Shown piece by piece: positions 1 through 5,253 of a stretch of 5,277 nucleotides of DNA. This DNA is from Gammaproteobacteria bacterium (GTDB lineage Bacteria > Pseudomonadota > Gammaproteobacteria > Arenicellales > Arenicellaceae). The notes beneath the pieces are model-generated. The model was not told where the DNA came from. It searched no databases and saw only the letters and a program-made list of their open reading frames with translations. How positions within the stretch are numbered: position 1 is the stretch's first letter; each line of letters begins with the position of its first letter. The stretch covers positions 1-5,277 of the forward strand of contig DNHK01000006.1 of assembly GCA_003485905.1 (NCBI GenBank), read 5' to 3'. The position numbers and the translations under genes were made by a program.

Positions 1-69
1 CCCGTTCGAGCAGTACCATCGTCTCAAAAAGAAACTTCGAATATTTTGACAGGTAGCTCAGACGGCTAG
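1..69 (+). CDS. Possible C-terminal tail of an upstream gene (partial, unidentified)
   Basis: Frame 1 is open from the window edge to a TAG at 67-69 and encodes 22 residues rich in Ser, Thr and small polar residues, ending in LTGSSDG. That composition suits a disordered C-terminal tail. The other two plus-strand frames also close early (TGA at 47-49, TAG at 54-56), so the frame choice rests only on length and composition. In Pseudomonas, as I recall, the gene before erpA encodes a bactofilin, a cytoskeletal polymer protein whose tail is low-complexity. That identity is a synteny guess: no diagnostic bactofilin residue lies inside the window. Confidence 0.35.
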   Translation, partial: PVRAVPSSQKETSNILTGSSDG

Positions 70-249
70 TTGATTCAGTTATAAGTCATCATTTGAGATG
101 GGCAGTAAATCCTGGATCATCTTGAATGTTTGGTAGCATTTGTTTGTAAGGCGTTTAAAAGCAATAGTGTCGCCCCCACCTATGGGTGTGAGTGGTTGCT
201 ATTTAATTTAGTTGGTTTATTAGTTTTAAGTATCCTCGAACCGGGTTGC

Positions 250-303
250 ACCGCTTTAGATGCCGCTTTAAGTTTAGCGATTATATTAAAGTTAAGCGGT
301 AAC
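250..303. repeat. CCGCTTTA direct repeats with an inverted partner before erpA
   Basis: CCGCTTTA occurs at 251-258 and again at 263-270, a 12-base period. The inverted partner AAGCGGT is at 294-300. Either upstream copy can pair with it: ACCGCTT 250-256 (7 bp), or CCGCTT 263-268 (6 bp plus a possible G-U pair). The stems are therefore mutually exclusive. The 3' arm sits inside GTTA-AGCGG-TAAC (291-303) and ends about 40 bases before the erpA start. It could be a protein-binding site or an alternative leader fold, or it could be chance. No known regulator motif is recognised. Confidence 0.4.
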
Positions 304-331
304 ATTCTAGTTTGGGGAATTACTGTAGTTT

Positions 332-335
332 GGAG
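332..335 (+). promoter_or_regulatory. Shine-Dalgarno sequence deciding the erpA start
   Basis: GGAG lies 6 bases before the ATG at 342. It favours that ATG over the in-frame TTG at 312, which has no such site. It is the clearest ribosome binding site of the four genes here. Confidence 0.8.
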
Positions 336-341
336 TTAGTC

Positions 342-698
342 ATGAGTGAAGTTCAAATAAACGCACCTGCAGAGCCTCTTGAGTTCACAGTGGATGCTGC
401 GATGAAGGTAAAAGAGTTAATTGAGGAGGAGGAAAACTCCGAACTAAAATTGAGGGTTTTTGTCCAAGGTGGAGGATGCTCGGGATTTCAGTACGGATTC
501 ACCTTTGATGAAGAGCAGCAGCTTGACGATATGTCGGTTGATAGGGAGGGTGTTCGTCTAGTTATTGATCCGATGAGTTTTCAGTATCTTGTTGGTGCCA
601 AGATAGATTACCGGGATGATTTAGAGGGTGCTCGGTTTATAATCAATAATCCAAACGCTTCTACAACGTGTGGTTGTGGTTCTTCTTTTTCCGCGTAG
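342..698 (+). CDS. erpA: Iron-sulfur cluster insertion protein ErpA (A-type carrier)
   Basis: This 118-residue protein belongs to the HesB/IscA/ErpA A-type carriers, cytoplasmic proteins that accept Fe-S clusters from a scaffold and deliver them to apo-enzymes. In E. coli the ErpA clients include the IspG/IspH isoprenoid enzymes. The three family cysteines are present: Cys46 in the [10 protein letters not shown] loop, and Cys110 and Cys112 in the C-terminal TTCGCGSSF motif. The family core ([44 protein letters not shown]) is intact and the length matches E. coli ErpA (114 residues). The FxINNPNA-CGCGSSF end and the placement before anmK favour ErpA over IscA. The ATG at 342 is chosen because of the GGAG upstream; an in-frame TTG at 312 would add ten unlikely residues. 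The gene stands alone and converges on anmK. No promoter is clear. Confidence 0.96.
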   Translation: MSEVQINAPAEPLEFTVDAAMKVKELIEEEENSELKLRVFVQGGGCSGFQYGFTFDEEQQLDDMSVDREGVRLVIDPMSFQYLVGAKIDYRDDLEGARFIINNPNASTTCGCGSSFSA

Positions 699-709
699 TC
701 TAATTATTA

Positions 710-724
710 AGCTCTTTTTGAGCT
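710..724. terminator. Weak bidirectional terminator-like hairpin between erpA and anmK
   Basis: AGCTC (710-714) pairs with GAGCT (720-724) around a TTTTT loop, 11 bases after the erpA stop. It is followed by an AT-rich tail, CATTTTGATTT on the plus strand and TAATAATT on the minus strand. Its position between convergent genes fits transcription termination in both directions. The 5-bp stem and broken T-run make it a poor intrinsic terminator. Confidence 0.4.
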
Positions 725-759
725 CATTTTGATTTATCCATTATATGGGTGGTGATCGC

Positions 760-783
760 GCTAAGCGGTTGATCAACTTTAGC
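760..783. repeat. Imperfect inverted repeat just beyond the anmK stop
   Basis: GCTAA (760-764) pairs with TTAGC (779-783), enclosing the perfect 10-bp palindrome GTTGATCAAC (768-777). It lies 7 bases past the anmK stop on the minus strand. Without a following T-run it is not a standard intrinsic terminator, but it could protect a 3' end or slow polymerase. Confidence 0.35.
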
Positions 784-789
784 TTTAGA

Positions 790-1887
790 TTAACCCCAGC
801 GGCCACCTAGAACACATTGCCTGCTTGCGCCTGTCACTGCGGGTACATTTCCCGCTTTACCGTTTAAATAACACCAAGCTAGCCAAGCAAATCCCGCGGC
901 CTCAATCCAGTCGGGGTCCATACCAATCGCACTGGTGCTTGAAACTCTACCATCTACTGACGCGGTCAACAGATTCATTAAGGCTAGGTTATGCGCGCCA
1001 CCGCCACAAATAAACGTTTCGTCTGGACCACTTTGATCTACACAGGTCGTTATTGATTGTGCCGTCAGTGCGAGCAAAGTTGCTTGCACATCTTGTGGCG
1101 CCAATCGGTTTAGTTCAGGGCAGCTGGCAGCAAGCCAGTTAAGATTAAAGTAATCCTGCCCGGTACTTTTAGGCGGTTGTTTTTCGAACCATGGGTCAGC
1201 TAGCAGTTGATCTAGAGTTGATTTATTTACATTTCCAGTTGTTGCCCAATGCCCCTGATCATCGTATTTTCCATCTTTATGTTTGGCATACCAGGCGTCC
1301 ATTAAGGTGTTCCCGGGGCCTGTGTCATAGCCATTGATATTGTTGCCCATCAATGTCGTGATATTGGCAATGCCACCGATATTAATGATCGCGCGATTTT
1401 TGTCTTGATTCGCAAATATAGCTTGGTGAAAGGCGGGCATCAATGGCGCGCCCTGTCCACCAAACGCCATATCAGCGCGTCTAAAATCAGCAATGACTGG
1501 GATACCGGTTTGTTGGCTGATCACATTTGGGTCTGCGATTTGCAACGTGCTCGCCAAAGACGGATAGTGTCTAATAGTTTGGCCATGTGAGCCTATCGCT
1601 CGAACTTCAGAGTGTTTTATTCCAGCCTGTTCTATCAGGCTGTTGGCGGTTTCAGCAAAGATGATTCCCAGTTGTACATCAAGTGACATGAGAGTTTGTA
1701 GCTCATTTTTTGAGCCTTCCAGCATCAACGATTTGATCGAAGCTTTGCTCGCCGTTGAGTAATTTCCCGAGAGTGTGTCGATTAATGAAATTGTAGTATC
1801 GTTAATTTCGACCAGCGCGGCATCAATACCATCAACGCTGGTGCCCGACATGAGGCCGATGTAGAGGCCTGAATTATCGGTTGGCAT
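790..1887 (-). CDS. anmK: Anhydro-N-acetylmuramic acid kinase AnmK
   Basis: This 365-residue cytoplasmic enzyme of peptidoglycan recycling opens the 1,6-anhydro ring of anhydro-MurNAc and phosphorylates it with ATP to MurNAc-6-phosphate. The sequence is a full-length ASKHA-fold kinase, close to E. coli AnmK (369 residues). Visible motifs are the N-terminal phosphate loop GLMSGTSVDGIDAALVEI (11-28), GSHGQTIRH (99-107), DFRRADMAFGGQGAPLMPAF (134-153), INIGGIANIT (168-177), YDTGPGNTLMD (187-197) with Asp188 as the expected catalytic base, CGGGAHN (294-300) for nucleotide binding, and EAAGFAWLA (329-337). The start is ATG, so that MPTDNSGLYIGLMSG matches the usual short N-terminus. No Shine-Dalgarno sequence is visible before it. 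It lies 72 bases downstream of the M23 peptidase gene on the same strand, with no clear promoter between, so co-transcription is likely. Confidence 0.96.
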   Translation of the reverse strand: MPTDNSGLYIGLMSGTSVDGIDAALVEINDTTISLIDTLSGNYSTASKASIKSLMLEGSKNELQTLMSLDVQLGIIFAETANSLIEQAGIKHSEVRAIGSHGQTIRHYPSLASTLQIADPNVISQQTGIPVIADFRRADMAFGGQGAPLMPAFHQAIFANQDKNRAIINIGGIANITTLMGNNINGYDTGPGNTLMDAWYAKHKDGKYDDQGHWATTGNVNKSTLDQLLADPWFEKQPPKSTGQDYFNLNWLAASCPELNRLAPQDVQATLLALTAQSITTCVDQSGPDETFICGGGAHNLALMNLLTASVDGRVSSTSAIGMDPDWIEAAGFAWLAWCYLNGKAGNVPAVTGASRQCVLGGRWG

Positions 1888-1959
1888 CTTAGTTAGGATC
1901 GAAGGTGTAAGTTAAGCGTGTTGAAGAGGGCAGTTGTAGCCAAAGACGCATATTCAGCG

Positions 1960-3369
1960 TTACTTGATATCGTTGTCGACCATTGCCAATCGATTTGAAC
2001 CTGGTGCCTCAAGTTTTGCTGACACTATAGTTACGTGTGATTCAAAAGCTTGTCGGTCATTTTCTGGTACTGGCGAAGCTTTGGGGAACTTGTAGCTCAA
2101 TGGATCTCGATGCGTGTCGTCAACCCTGAACTCATAATGTAAGTGTGGTCCGGTGGCCAATCCGGTACTGCCGACATAGCCTATAGTTTCACCCTGTTTT
2201 ATCGAAGAACCGCTGCGAACGCCCTTCTTAAATCCTGACATGTGAGCATATAGCGTACTGAAACGACCAGCGTGGCTGATTATGACCGTTTTGCCATACC
2301 CTCCATTGTTGCCAACTTGTTTGATTGTGCCATCGGCGGTGGCGCGAATTGGTGTGCCGTTAGATGCGGCGTAATCAACACCTTTATGTGAGCGCCATTT
2401 TTTAAGGATGGGGTGAAAACGGTTTTTGCTAAAACGTGATGATATTCGGCTAAATTCAACTGGCGTGCGTAAGAACGTACCGCGCATGCTTTCGCCTTCA
2501 GGTGTGTAATAGTTCGCGTTTCCTTCCGAATCGATAAAGTGAAAAGCTTGGTAAACCTCGCCGCGGTTAATAAATTGCGCGGCTACTATGTTTCCATTAT
2601 CTAATCTTTCACCAGCTAGATTAAATTCCTCGTAGATTAATCTAAAGCTATCGCCCTCTCTTAGTGCGACGGCAAAATCTATATCCCAGCCGAATACATC
2701 GACCATTTGCATAATTACAGGAATTGGCACGCCACTTTGTTCGGCAGCTTCGTAAAGCGAGGAATTAATTGATCCAGCGACATACACCTCTTCAGTTTCG
2801 TAAGGCTTGGTTTGCTCAGTAAATCGGTATTTTGGTTTTTTTTCACTTAATTCAACGCTATCGGCATTACGGGAGTCCAGGCCTGATATCTGTACTTTAA
2901 AGTCGGTAAGCGCATCGATAGGGTAGGAAATTTGATCTAGTTCATCATTGTCGGATATATGAAAGCGTATCTGCTTACCTACTCGAATATTTTTAAGCCG
3001 TTCGCCCTCTTTCAGACCGGTCACTTCAAGTGGCACGTTGGCGTCAAAGCCATACTTTTCAAATATGATGCCTAGAGTTTCGTTTCGTTTGATGGTGTGA
3101 GAAATCCATTTGCCGGGTTCGGCTTGTAAGGCAGGCGCCGGTGGGGCCACGTTGCTTGCGCTGGCTTCCTGTTGCTGATCCAGTGAGGGATTAACAGAGG
3201 CAGTTGAAGACGTTGCAAGCCAAGCTATAAATGCGAGCAGACTGCCGGCCGCCAACCAATGATGTTTGCGCACCCGTGCCAGCCCAGAATTTTGCGCGCG
3301 CAATAGTTGTGGCGCAAGCGGCAAGTCTTTATAGTCGCGGTTGAACGAAGATTGGTATGGTTTGCTCAA
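1960..3369 (-). CDS. Membrane-anchored LysM/M23 peptidoglycan endopeptidase (MepM-like)
   Basis: This 469-residue protein is probably a zinc DD-endopeptidase that cuts peptidoglycan cross-links in the periplasm. In order it has a cytoplasmic N-terminus, one membrane segment at about 38-53 (WLAAGSLLAFIAWLAT), a Ser/Ala/Pro/Gln-rich linker (54-86), a LysM/OapA-like segment (88-137, HTIKRNETLGIIFEKYGF), a middle M23-associated domain (195-305) and the M23 catalytic domain (about 308-428). Expected zinc ligands are His328 and Asp332 (HKGVDYA) and His411 (HLHYEF). His376 (YAHMS) and His409 are the usual catalytic histidines, so the site looks active. The start is the TTG at 3369: an in-frame stop lies four codons upstream, no ATG occurs before Met220, and no Shine-Dalgarno is visible. 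GTG at 3271-3273 (residue 33, just before the membrane segment) is an alternative, giving 437 residues. A good promoter lies at 3415-3443. E. coli MepM is the closest named family member; the symbol is left blank because orthology is not proven. Confidence 0.92.
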   Translation of the reverse strand: MSKPYQSSFNRDYKDLPLAPQLLRAQNSGLARVRKHHWLAAGSLLAFIAWLATSSTASVNPSLDQQQEASASNVAPPAPALQAEPGKWISHTIKRNETLGIIFEKYGFDANVPLEVTGLKEGERLKNIRVGKQIRFHISDNDELDQISYPIDALTDFKVQISGLDSRNADSVELSEKKPKYRFTEQTKPYETEEVYVAGSINSSLYEAAEQSGVPIPVIMQMVDVFGWDIDFAVALREGDSFRLIYEEFNLAGERLDNGNIVAAQFINRGEVYQAFHFIDSEGNANYYTPEGESMRGTFLRTPVEFSRISSRFSKNRFHPILKKWRSHKGVDYAASNGTPIRATADGTIKQVGNNGGYGKTVIISHAGRFSTLYAHMSGFKKGVRSGSSIKQGETIGYVGSTGLATGPHLHYEFRVDDTHRDPLSYKFPKASPVPENDRQAFESHVTIVSAKLEAPGSNRLAMVDNDIK

Positions 3370-3414
3370 AAGAATTATTTAACCAGTTATCTAAAGTGAT
3401 TTCTCTGGGGCTGT

Positions 3415-3443
3415 AATCTACATCTCACCGTCGTTTCGGTCAA
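3415..3443 (-). promoter_or_regulatory. Sigma70-type promoter of the M23 peptidase-anmK unit
   Basis: On the minus strand TTGACC (3443-3438) is the -35 box and TAGATT (3420-3415) the -10 box, separated by exactly 17 bases. Each matches consensus at most positions. Transcription would begin near 3408, giving a leader of about 39 bases before the TTG start at 3369. No other promoter-like pair in the spacer comes close to it. Confidence 0.65.
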
Positions 3444-3484
3444 AACCTTTTTGTTTATAGGGTTTTTGGTAAGGTTCCAAGAAT

Positions 3485-3509
3485 TGATACTAAACTATCA
3501 GTTTAATCA
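3485..3509 (+). repeat. AT-rich hairpin upstream of tyrS
   Basis: TGAT (3485-3488) pairs with ATCA (3506-3509) and TAAAC (3491-3495) with GTTTA (3501-3505), giving 9 bp with a two-base bulge and the loop TATCA. A competing smaller hairpin is TGATA 3485-3489 with TATCA 3496-3500. A T-rich run (TTGTTTTT, 3511-3518) follows immediately. If transcribed toward tyrS it could be a weak attenuator or terminator; as DNA it could be an operator. I found no convincing tyrS promoter, so whether it is in the transcript is unknown. Confidence 0.4.
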
Positions 3510-3522
3510 TTTGTTTTTAAAT

Positions 3523-3550
3523 TTGAATTAGAAACCTTGAATTAAAAACT
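3523..3550 (+). repeat. Tandem 14-bp repeat before tyrS
   Basis: Two adjacent 14-bp copies, TTGAATTAGAAACC (3523-3536) and TTGAATTAAAAACT (3537-3550), agree at 12 of 14 positions. The second ends 23 bases before the GTG start of tyrS. Tandem half-sites at this distance could bind a regulator or lie in the 5' leader. No known motif is recognised, and chance similarity in AT-rich DNA is possible. Confidence 0.5.
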
Positions 3551-3573
3551 ACGTATTAACGGTTGCAAATAAA

Positions 3574-4773
3574 GTGGCGCATGTGGAAGAACAAATAGCA
3601 GAAATAAAGCGGGGTGTTGAAGAAATACTGCCAGAATCCGACCTGGCTGAGCGTCTCAAGTTGCGACCACAGCTGACTATTAAAGCTGGCTTTGACCCAA
3701 CCGCGCCAGATTTGCATCTAGGGCACACTGTTCTTATCAATAAGATGAGGCAATTTCAGGAGCTGGGTCATACCGTTGTTTTTTTGGTTGGCGACTTTAC
3801 CGCAATGATTGGTGATCCAAGCGGTAAATCAGCGACAAGGCCGCCGTTAACGCGCGAGCAGATAGATGCAAATGCGGAAACCTATAAAGAGCAGGTATTT
3901 AAAATCCTTGATCCGGACAAAACTCAGATTCGCTATAACTCTGAATGGTTCGATAAAATGGGCGCAGATGGAATGATACGCCTAGCGGCACAACATACGG
4001 TTGCTCGTATGCTCGAACGTGATGACTTTAGTAAGCGCTTCAAGGGCGAGCAACCGATCTCAATCCACGAGTTTCTTTACCCCTTAGTGCAGGGTTATGA
4101 CTCTGTGGCGCTTGGTTGCGACATAGAGTTGGGCGGAACAGATCAGAAGTTCAATTTATTAGTGGGGCGTGAGTTGCAAAAGCAAGAAGGACAGCTGCCG
4201 CAAATGATTTTGACAATGCCTTTATTGGAAGGTCTTGATGGCGTGCAGAAGATGTCCAAGAGTTTGGGCAACTATATTGGTATCACTGACCCAGCGAACG
4301 AGATGTTCGGTAAGCTAATGTCGGTCTCTGATGAGCTCATGTGGCGTTATTTCGAGCTACTTAGCTTTCGTTCGCTTGCAGAGGTGGCTGGTTTGAAAGA
4401 GGCTGTAGATGAGGGCCGAAACCCTAGAGATGTAAAATTTGAACTAGCCAAAGAGATAGTCGAACGATTTCATGATGGCGTTGCAGCAGATGGTGCATTG
4501 CAAGATTTTATGCAACGTTTTCAAAAAGGTGGCATGCCGGATGACATGCCAGAAGTGGAGGTGTCTGCCCAAGAGGGCACAATACCATTGGCCAATTTAT
4601 TGAAGCAAGCTGGTTTGTGTCCAAGCACATCTGATGCAATGCGTATGGTCAAACAGGGGGCGGTCCGAATAGATGGTGAGCGTGTGGAAGATTCACGAAT
4701 CGCGATTAAACCCAGTGAAGCCGTATATCAAGTAGGTAAACGGCGGTTTGCGCGAGTAAAGATAATTACATAA
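3574..4773 (+). CDS. tyrS: Tyrosyl-tRNA synthetase, type 2
   Basis: This cytoplasmic class I synthetase activates tyrosine with ATP and charges tRNA-Tyr. Its 399 residues fit the type-2 TyrS subfamily (Pseudomonas, Haemophilus) rather than the 424-residue E. coli type. The catalytic domain holds the HIGH-class motif HLGH (48-51) after [30 protein letters not shown] (72-86), the tyrosine-pocket stretch [12 protein letters not shown] (169-180), [14 protein letters not shown] (187-200) and the KMSKS loop (226-230). A C-terminal S4 RNA-binding domain spans about 336-395 ([41 protein letters not shown]). The GTG at 3574 gives MAHVEEQ, matching the MKSVEEQ-type N-terminus I recall for Pseudomonas. 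GTG at 3583 is the alternative. An in-frame stop lies at 3538-3540 with no ATG between. There is no clear Shine-Dalgarno or promoter. The gene is divergent from the M23 peptidase and faces the rRNA operon. Confidence 0.97.
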   Translation: MAHVEEQIAEIKRGVEEILPESDLAERLKLRPQLTIKAGFDPTAPDLHLGHTVLINKMRQFQELGHTVVFLVGDFTAMIGDPSGKSATRPPLTREQIDANAETYKEQVFKILDPDKTQIRYNSEWFDKMGADGMIRLAAQHTVARMLERDDFSKRFKGEQPISIHEFLYPLVQGYDSVALGCDIELGGTDQKFNLLVGRELQKQEGQLPQMILTMPLLEGLDGVQKMSKSLGNYIGITDPANEMFGKLMSVSDELMWRYFELLSFRSLAEVAGLKEAVDEGRNPRDVKFELAKEIVERFHDGVAADGALQDFMQRFQKGGMPDDMPEVEVSAQEGTIPLANLLKQAGLCPSTSDAMRMVKQGAVRIDGERVEDSRIAIKPSEAVYQVGKRRFARVKIIT

Positions 4774-4975
4774 CGCTCGCAAGTTGAGGGGCGTGCGTAG
4801 CAACGAATTTCCTTCGTGTTGGCGGTTAGCTCGTAGTGAACGCACTGTTGCTACCTTCGATTTGAGTTGATACGGGTCAGCTTATTCAGGTTGTTGGTAA
4901 ATAGACCACACAAATTAATGCATTGAGTTATTTAAACCTCTGTTTTTATGCGTGTTTTTGTGATTTCCGAGTGTG
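4774..4975. other. Intergenic region between tyrS and the rRNA promoter
   Basis: No gene is seen here. The main content is the inverted-repeat element at 4797-4854. The rest includes a short palindrome, AATGCATT (4917-4924), and T-tracts at 4943-4947 and 4955-4959 that begin the A/T-tract array upstream of the rRNA promoter. No standard hairpin-plus-T-run terminator follows tyrS, so some read-through into the rRNA operon is possible. Confidence 0.6.
4797..4854. repeat. GTAG-bounded inverted-repeat element (REP-like, or 3' UTR structure of tyrS)
   Basis: GTAGCAAC (4797-4804) is perfectly inverted at 4847-4854 (GTTGCTAC), closing a 58-base unit. Inside, AGTG-AACG-CACT (4835-4846) is a small hairpin that abuts the 3' arm. 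GAA/TTC around 4805-4815 can form another, so the RNA could fold as a branched structure. Alternatively, the left end alone reads GTAG then CAACGAA...TTCG(TG)TTG, an imperfect palindrome with a bulge. That is the layout of REP elements linked to RAYT transposases, which start with GTAG or GGAG. A competing pairing, GTGCGT (4793-4798) with ACGCAC (4840-4845), would exclude the outer stem. No flanking duplication or T-run is evident. REP identity is inferred. Confidence 0.5.
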
Positions 4976-5046
4976 TTAAAAGTTTTTTGTGGTTTTATTA
5001 AAAACAAGTGTTGACGGGACTACTTCCGCGCGTATAATGCGCCCTC
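4976..5046 (+). promoter_or_regulatory. rRNA operon P1 promoter with UP element and stringent discriminator
   Basis: TTGACG (5011-5016) and a perfect TATAAT (5033-5038) are 16 bases apart, the short spacing typical of rrn P1 promoters. The region after -10, GCGCCCTCCTGACACGG, closely resembles the start of E. coli rrn P1 transcripts (GCGCC...CTGACACGG as I recall). Its GC-rich discriminator is the feature that makes rRNA promoters sensitive to ppGpp/DksA and initiating NTP level. The A/T-rich block at 4976-5010 is a good UP element for the alpha-subunit C-terminal domain. Transcription should start near 5046. I see no clear second (P2) promoter and no convincing FIS site. Confidence 0.93.
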
Positions 5047-5253
5047 CTGACACGGCTGGGGTTTGTTTTCCAGCAACGCTTTTAGCGGTCAGGATCGTTC
5101 TTTAAAAATTTAGACCAAACAATTTGTGCGGGTGCTTTCGTCGACGATAGGTTTCCAAAAACCTTGCTCTTGAGGAAGCATCGCAAATCGCAATGATTCC
5201 AAGAGAGCCAGTTTCGCCCTTTTCTGTAATAAGGGGTTTCCTTTTTTAAGATT
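5047..5253 (+). other. Leader of the 16S rRNA precursor
   Basis: This transcribed spacer is removed during 16S maturation. Besides the antitermination signals it has several short hairpins: the palindrome TCGTCGACGA (5138-5147); GGTTT-CCAA-AAACC (5150-5163); a longer arm in which CTCTT (5167-5171) and GGAA (5174-5177) pair with TTCC (5197-5200) and AAGAG (5201-5205); and CCCTT (5217-5221) with AAGGG (5231-5235). The sequence TCGCAA is repeated at 5181-5186 and 5188-5193. The RNase III stem proper needs the 3' flank of 16S, which is outside the window. Confidence 0.75.
5077..5108 (+). promoter_or_regulatory. rrn antitermination signals, boxB-like hairpin and boxA
   Basis: A CGCT-TTT-AGCG hairpin (5077-5087) precedes CGTTCTTTAAA (5096-5106), which matches the boxA core TGCTCTTTAA with one or two changes. 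The order boxB then boxA is that of E. coli rrn leaders. A boxC-like TTTGTGCGGG follows at 5124-5133. In transcript form boxA recruits NusB/NusE, and the complex lets polymerase pass Rho sites in untranslated rRNA. Confidence 0.75.

Larger units (their letters stand above)
70..341. other. Non-coding region upstream of erpA
   Basis: This stretch of about 270 bases has no convincing gene. A possible hairpin pairs 91-100 with 118-127 (two G-U pairs, 17-base loop). It could mark the end of the upstream transcript, but it lacks a good T-run. Weak promoter-like pairs exist: TTGAAT 122-127 with TGTAAG 145-150, and TTGCTA 196-201 with TATTAG 218-223. Each box matches consensus at only 4 of 6 bases, so neither is called. 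I saw no recognisable IscR operator. A cluster of CCGCTTTA repeats lies at 251-300 and is listed separately. Confidence 0.6.

Noticed and set aside
130..339. 69-codon plus-strand open frame starting with TTG before erpA
   Set aside because: It has a TTG start, no ribosome binding site and a Val/Leu-rich composition expected from AT-rich non-coding DNA. It also covers the erpA Shine-Dalgarno region. No family is recognised.
312..341. Ten-residue N-terminal extension of ErpA from TTG 312
   Set aside because: The ATG at 342 has GGAG at ideal spacing and gives the normal family N-terminus.
825..1013. Plus-strand 62-codon frame inside anmK
   Set aside because: It is antisense to conserved AnmK coding sequence and has Arg/Leu/His-rich shadow composition.
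1405..1590. Plus-strand 61-codon frame inside anmK
   Set aside because: It overlaps the conserved AnmK core on the opposite strand and shows no protein-like features.
3370..3573. T-box riboswitch upstream of tyrS
   Set aside because: There is no T-box consensus sequence, no specifier stem and no strong terminator/antiterminator pair, and the family is mainly Gram-positive.
3549..3740. Minus-strand 63-codon frame over the tyrS start
   Set aside because: It is antisense to the conserved TyrS N-terminus. Its Cys/Ser/Arg-rich sequence is typical of a shadow frame.
4791..4860. tRNA-like element after tyrS, because of an 8-bp closing stem and a GTTAGCTCGTAGTG stretch
   Set aside because: There is no T-loop GTTCRA motif, no 7-base anticodon loop at the right place, and the arm spacing is wrong.
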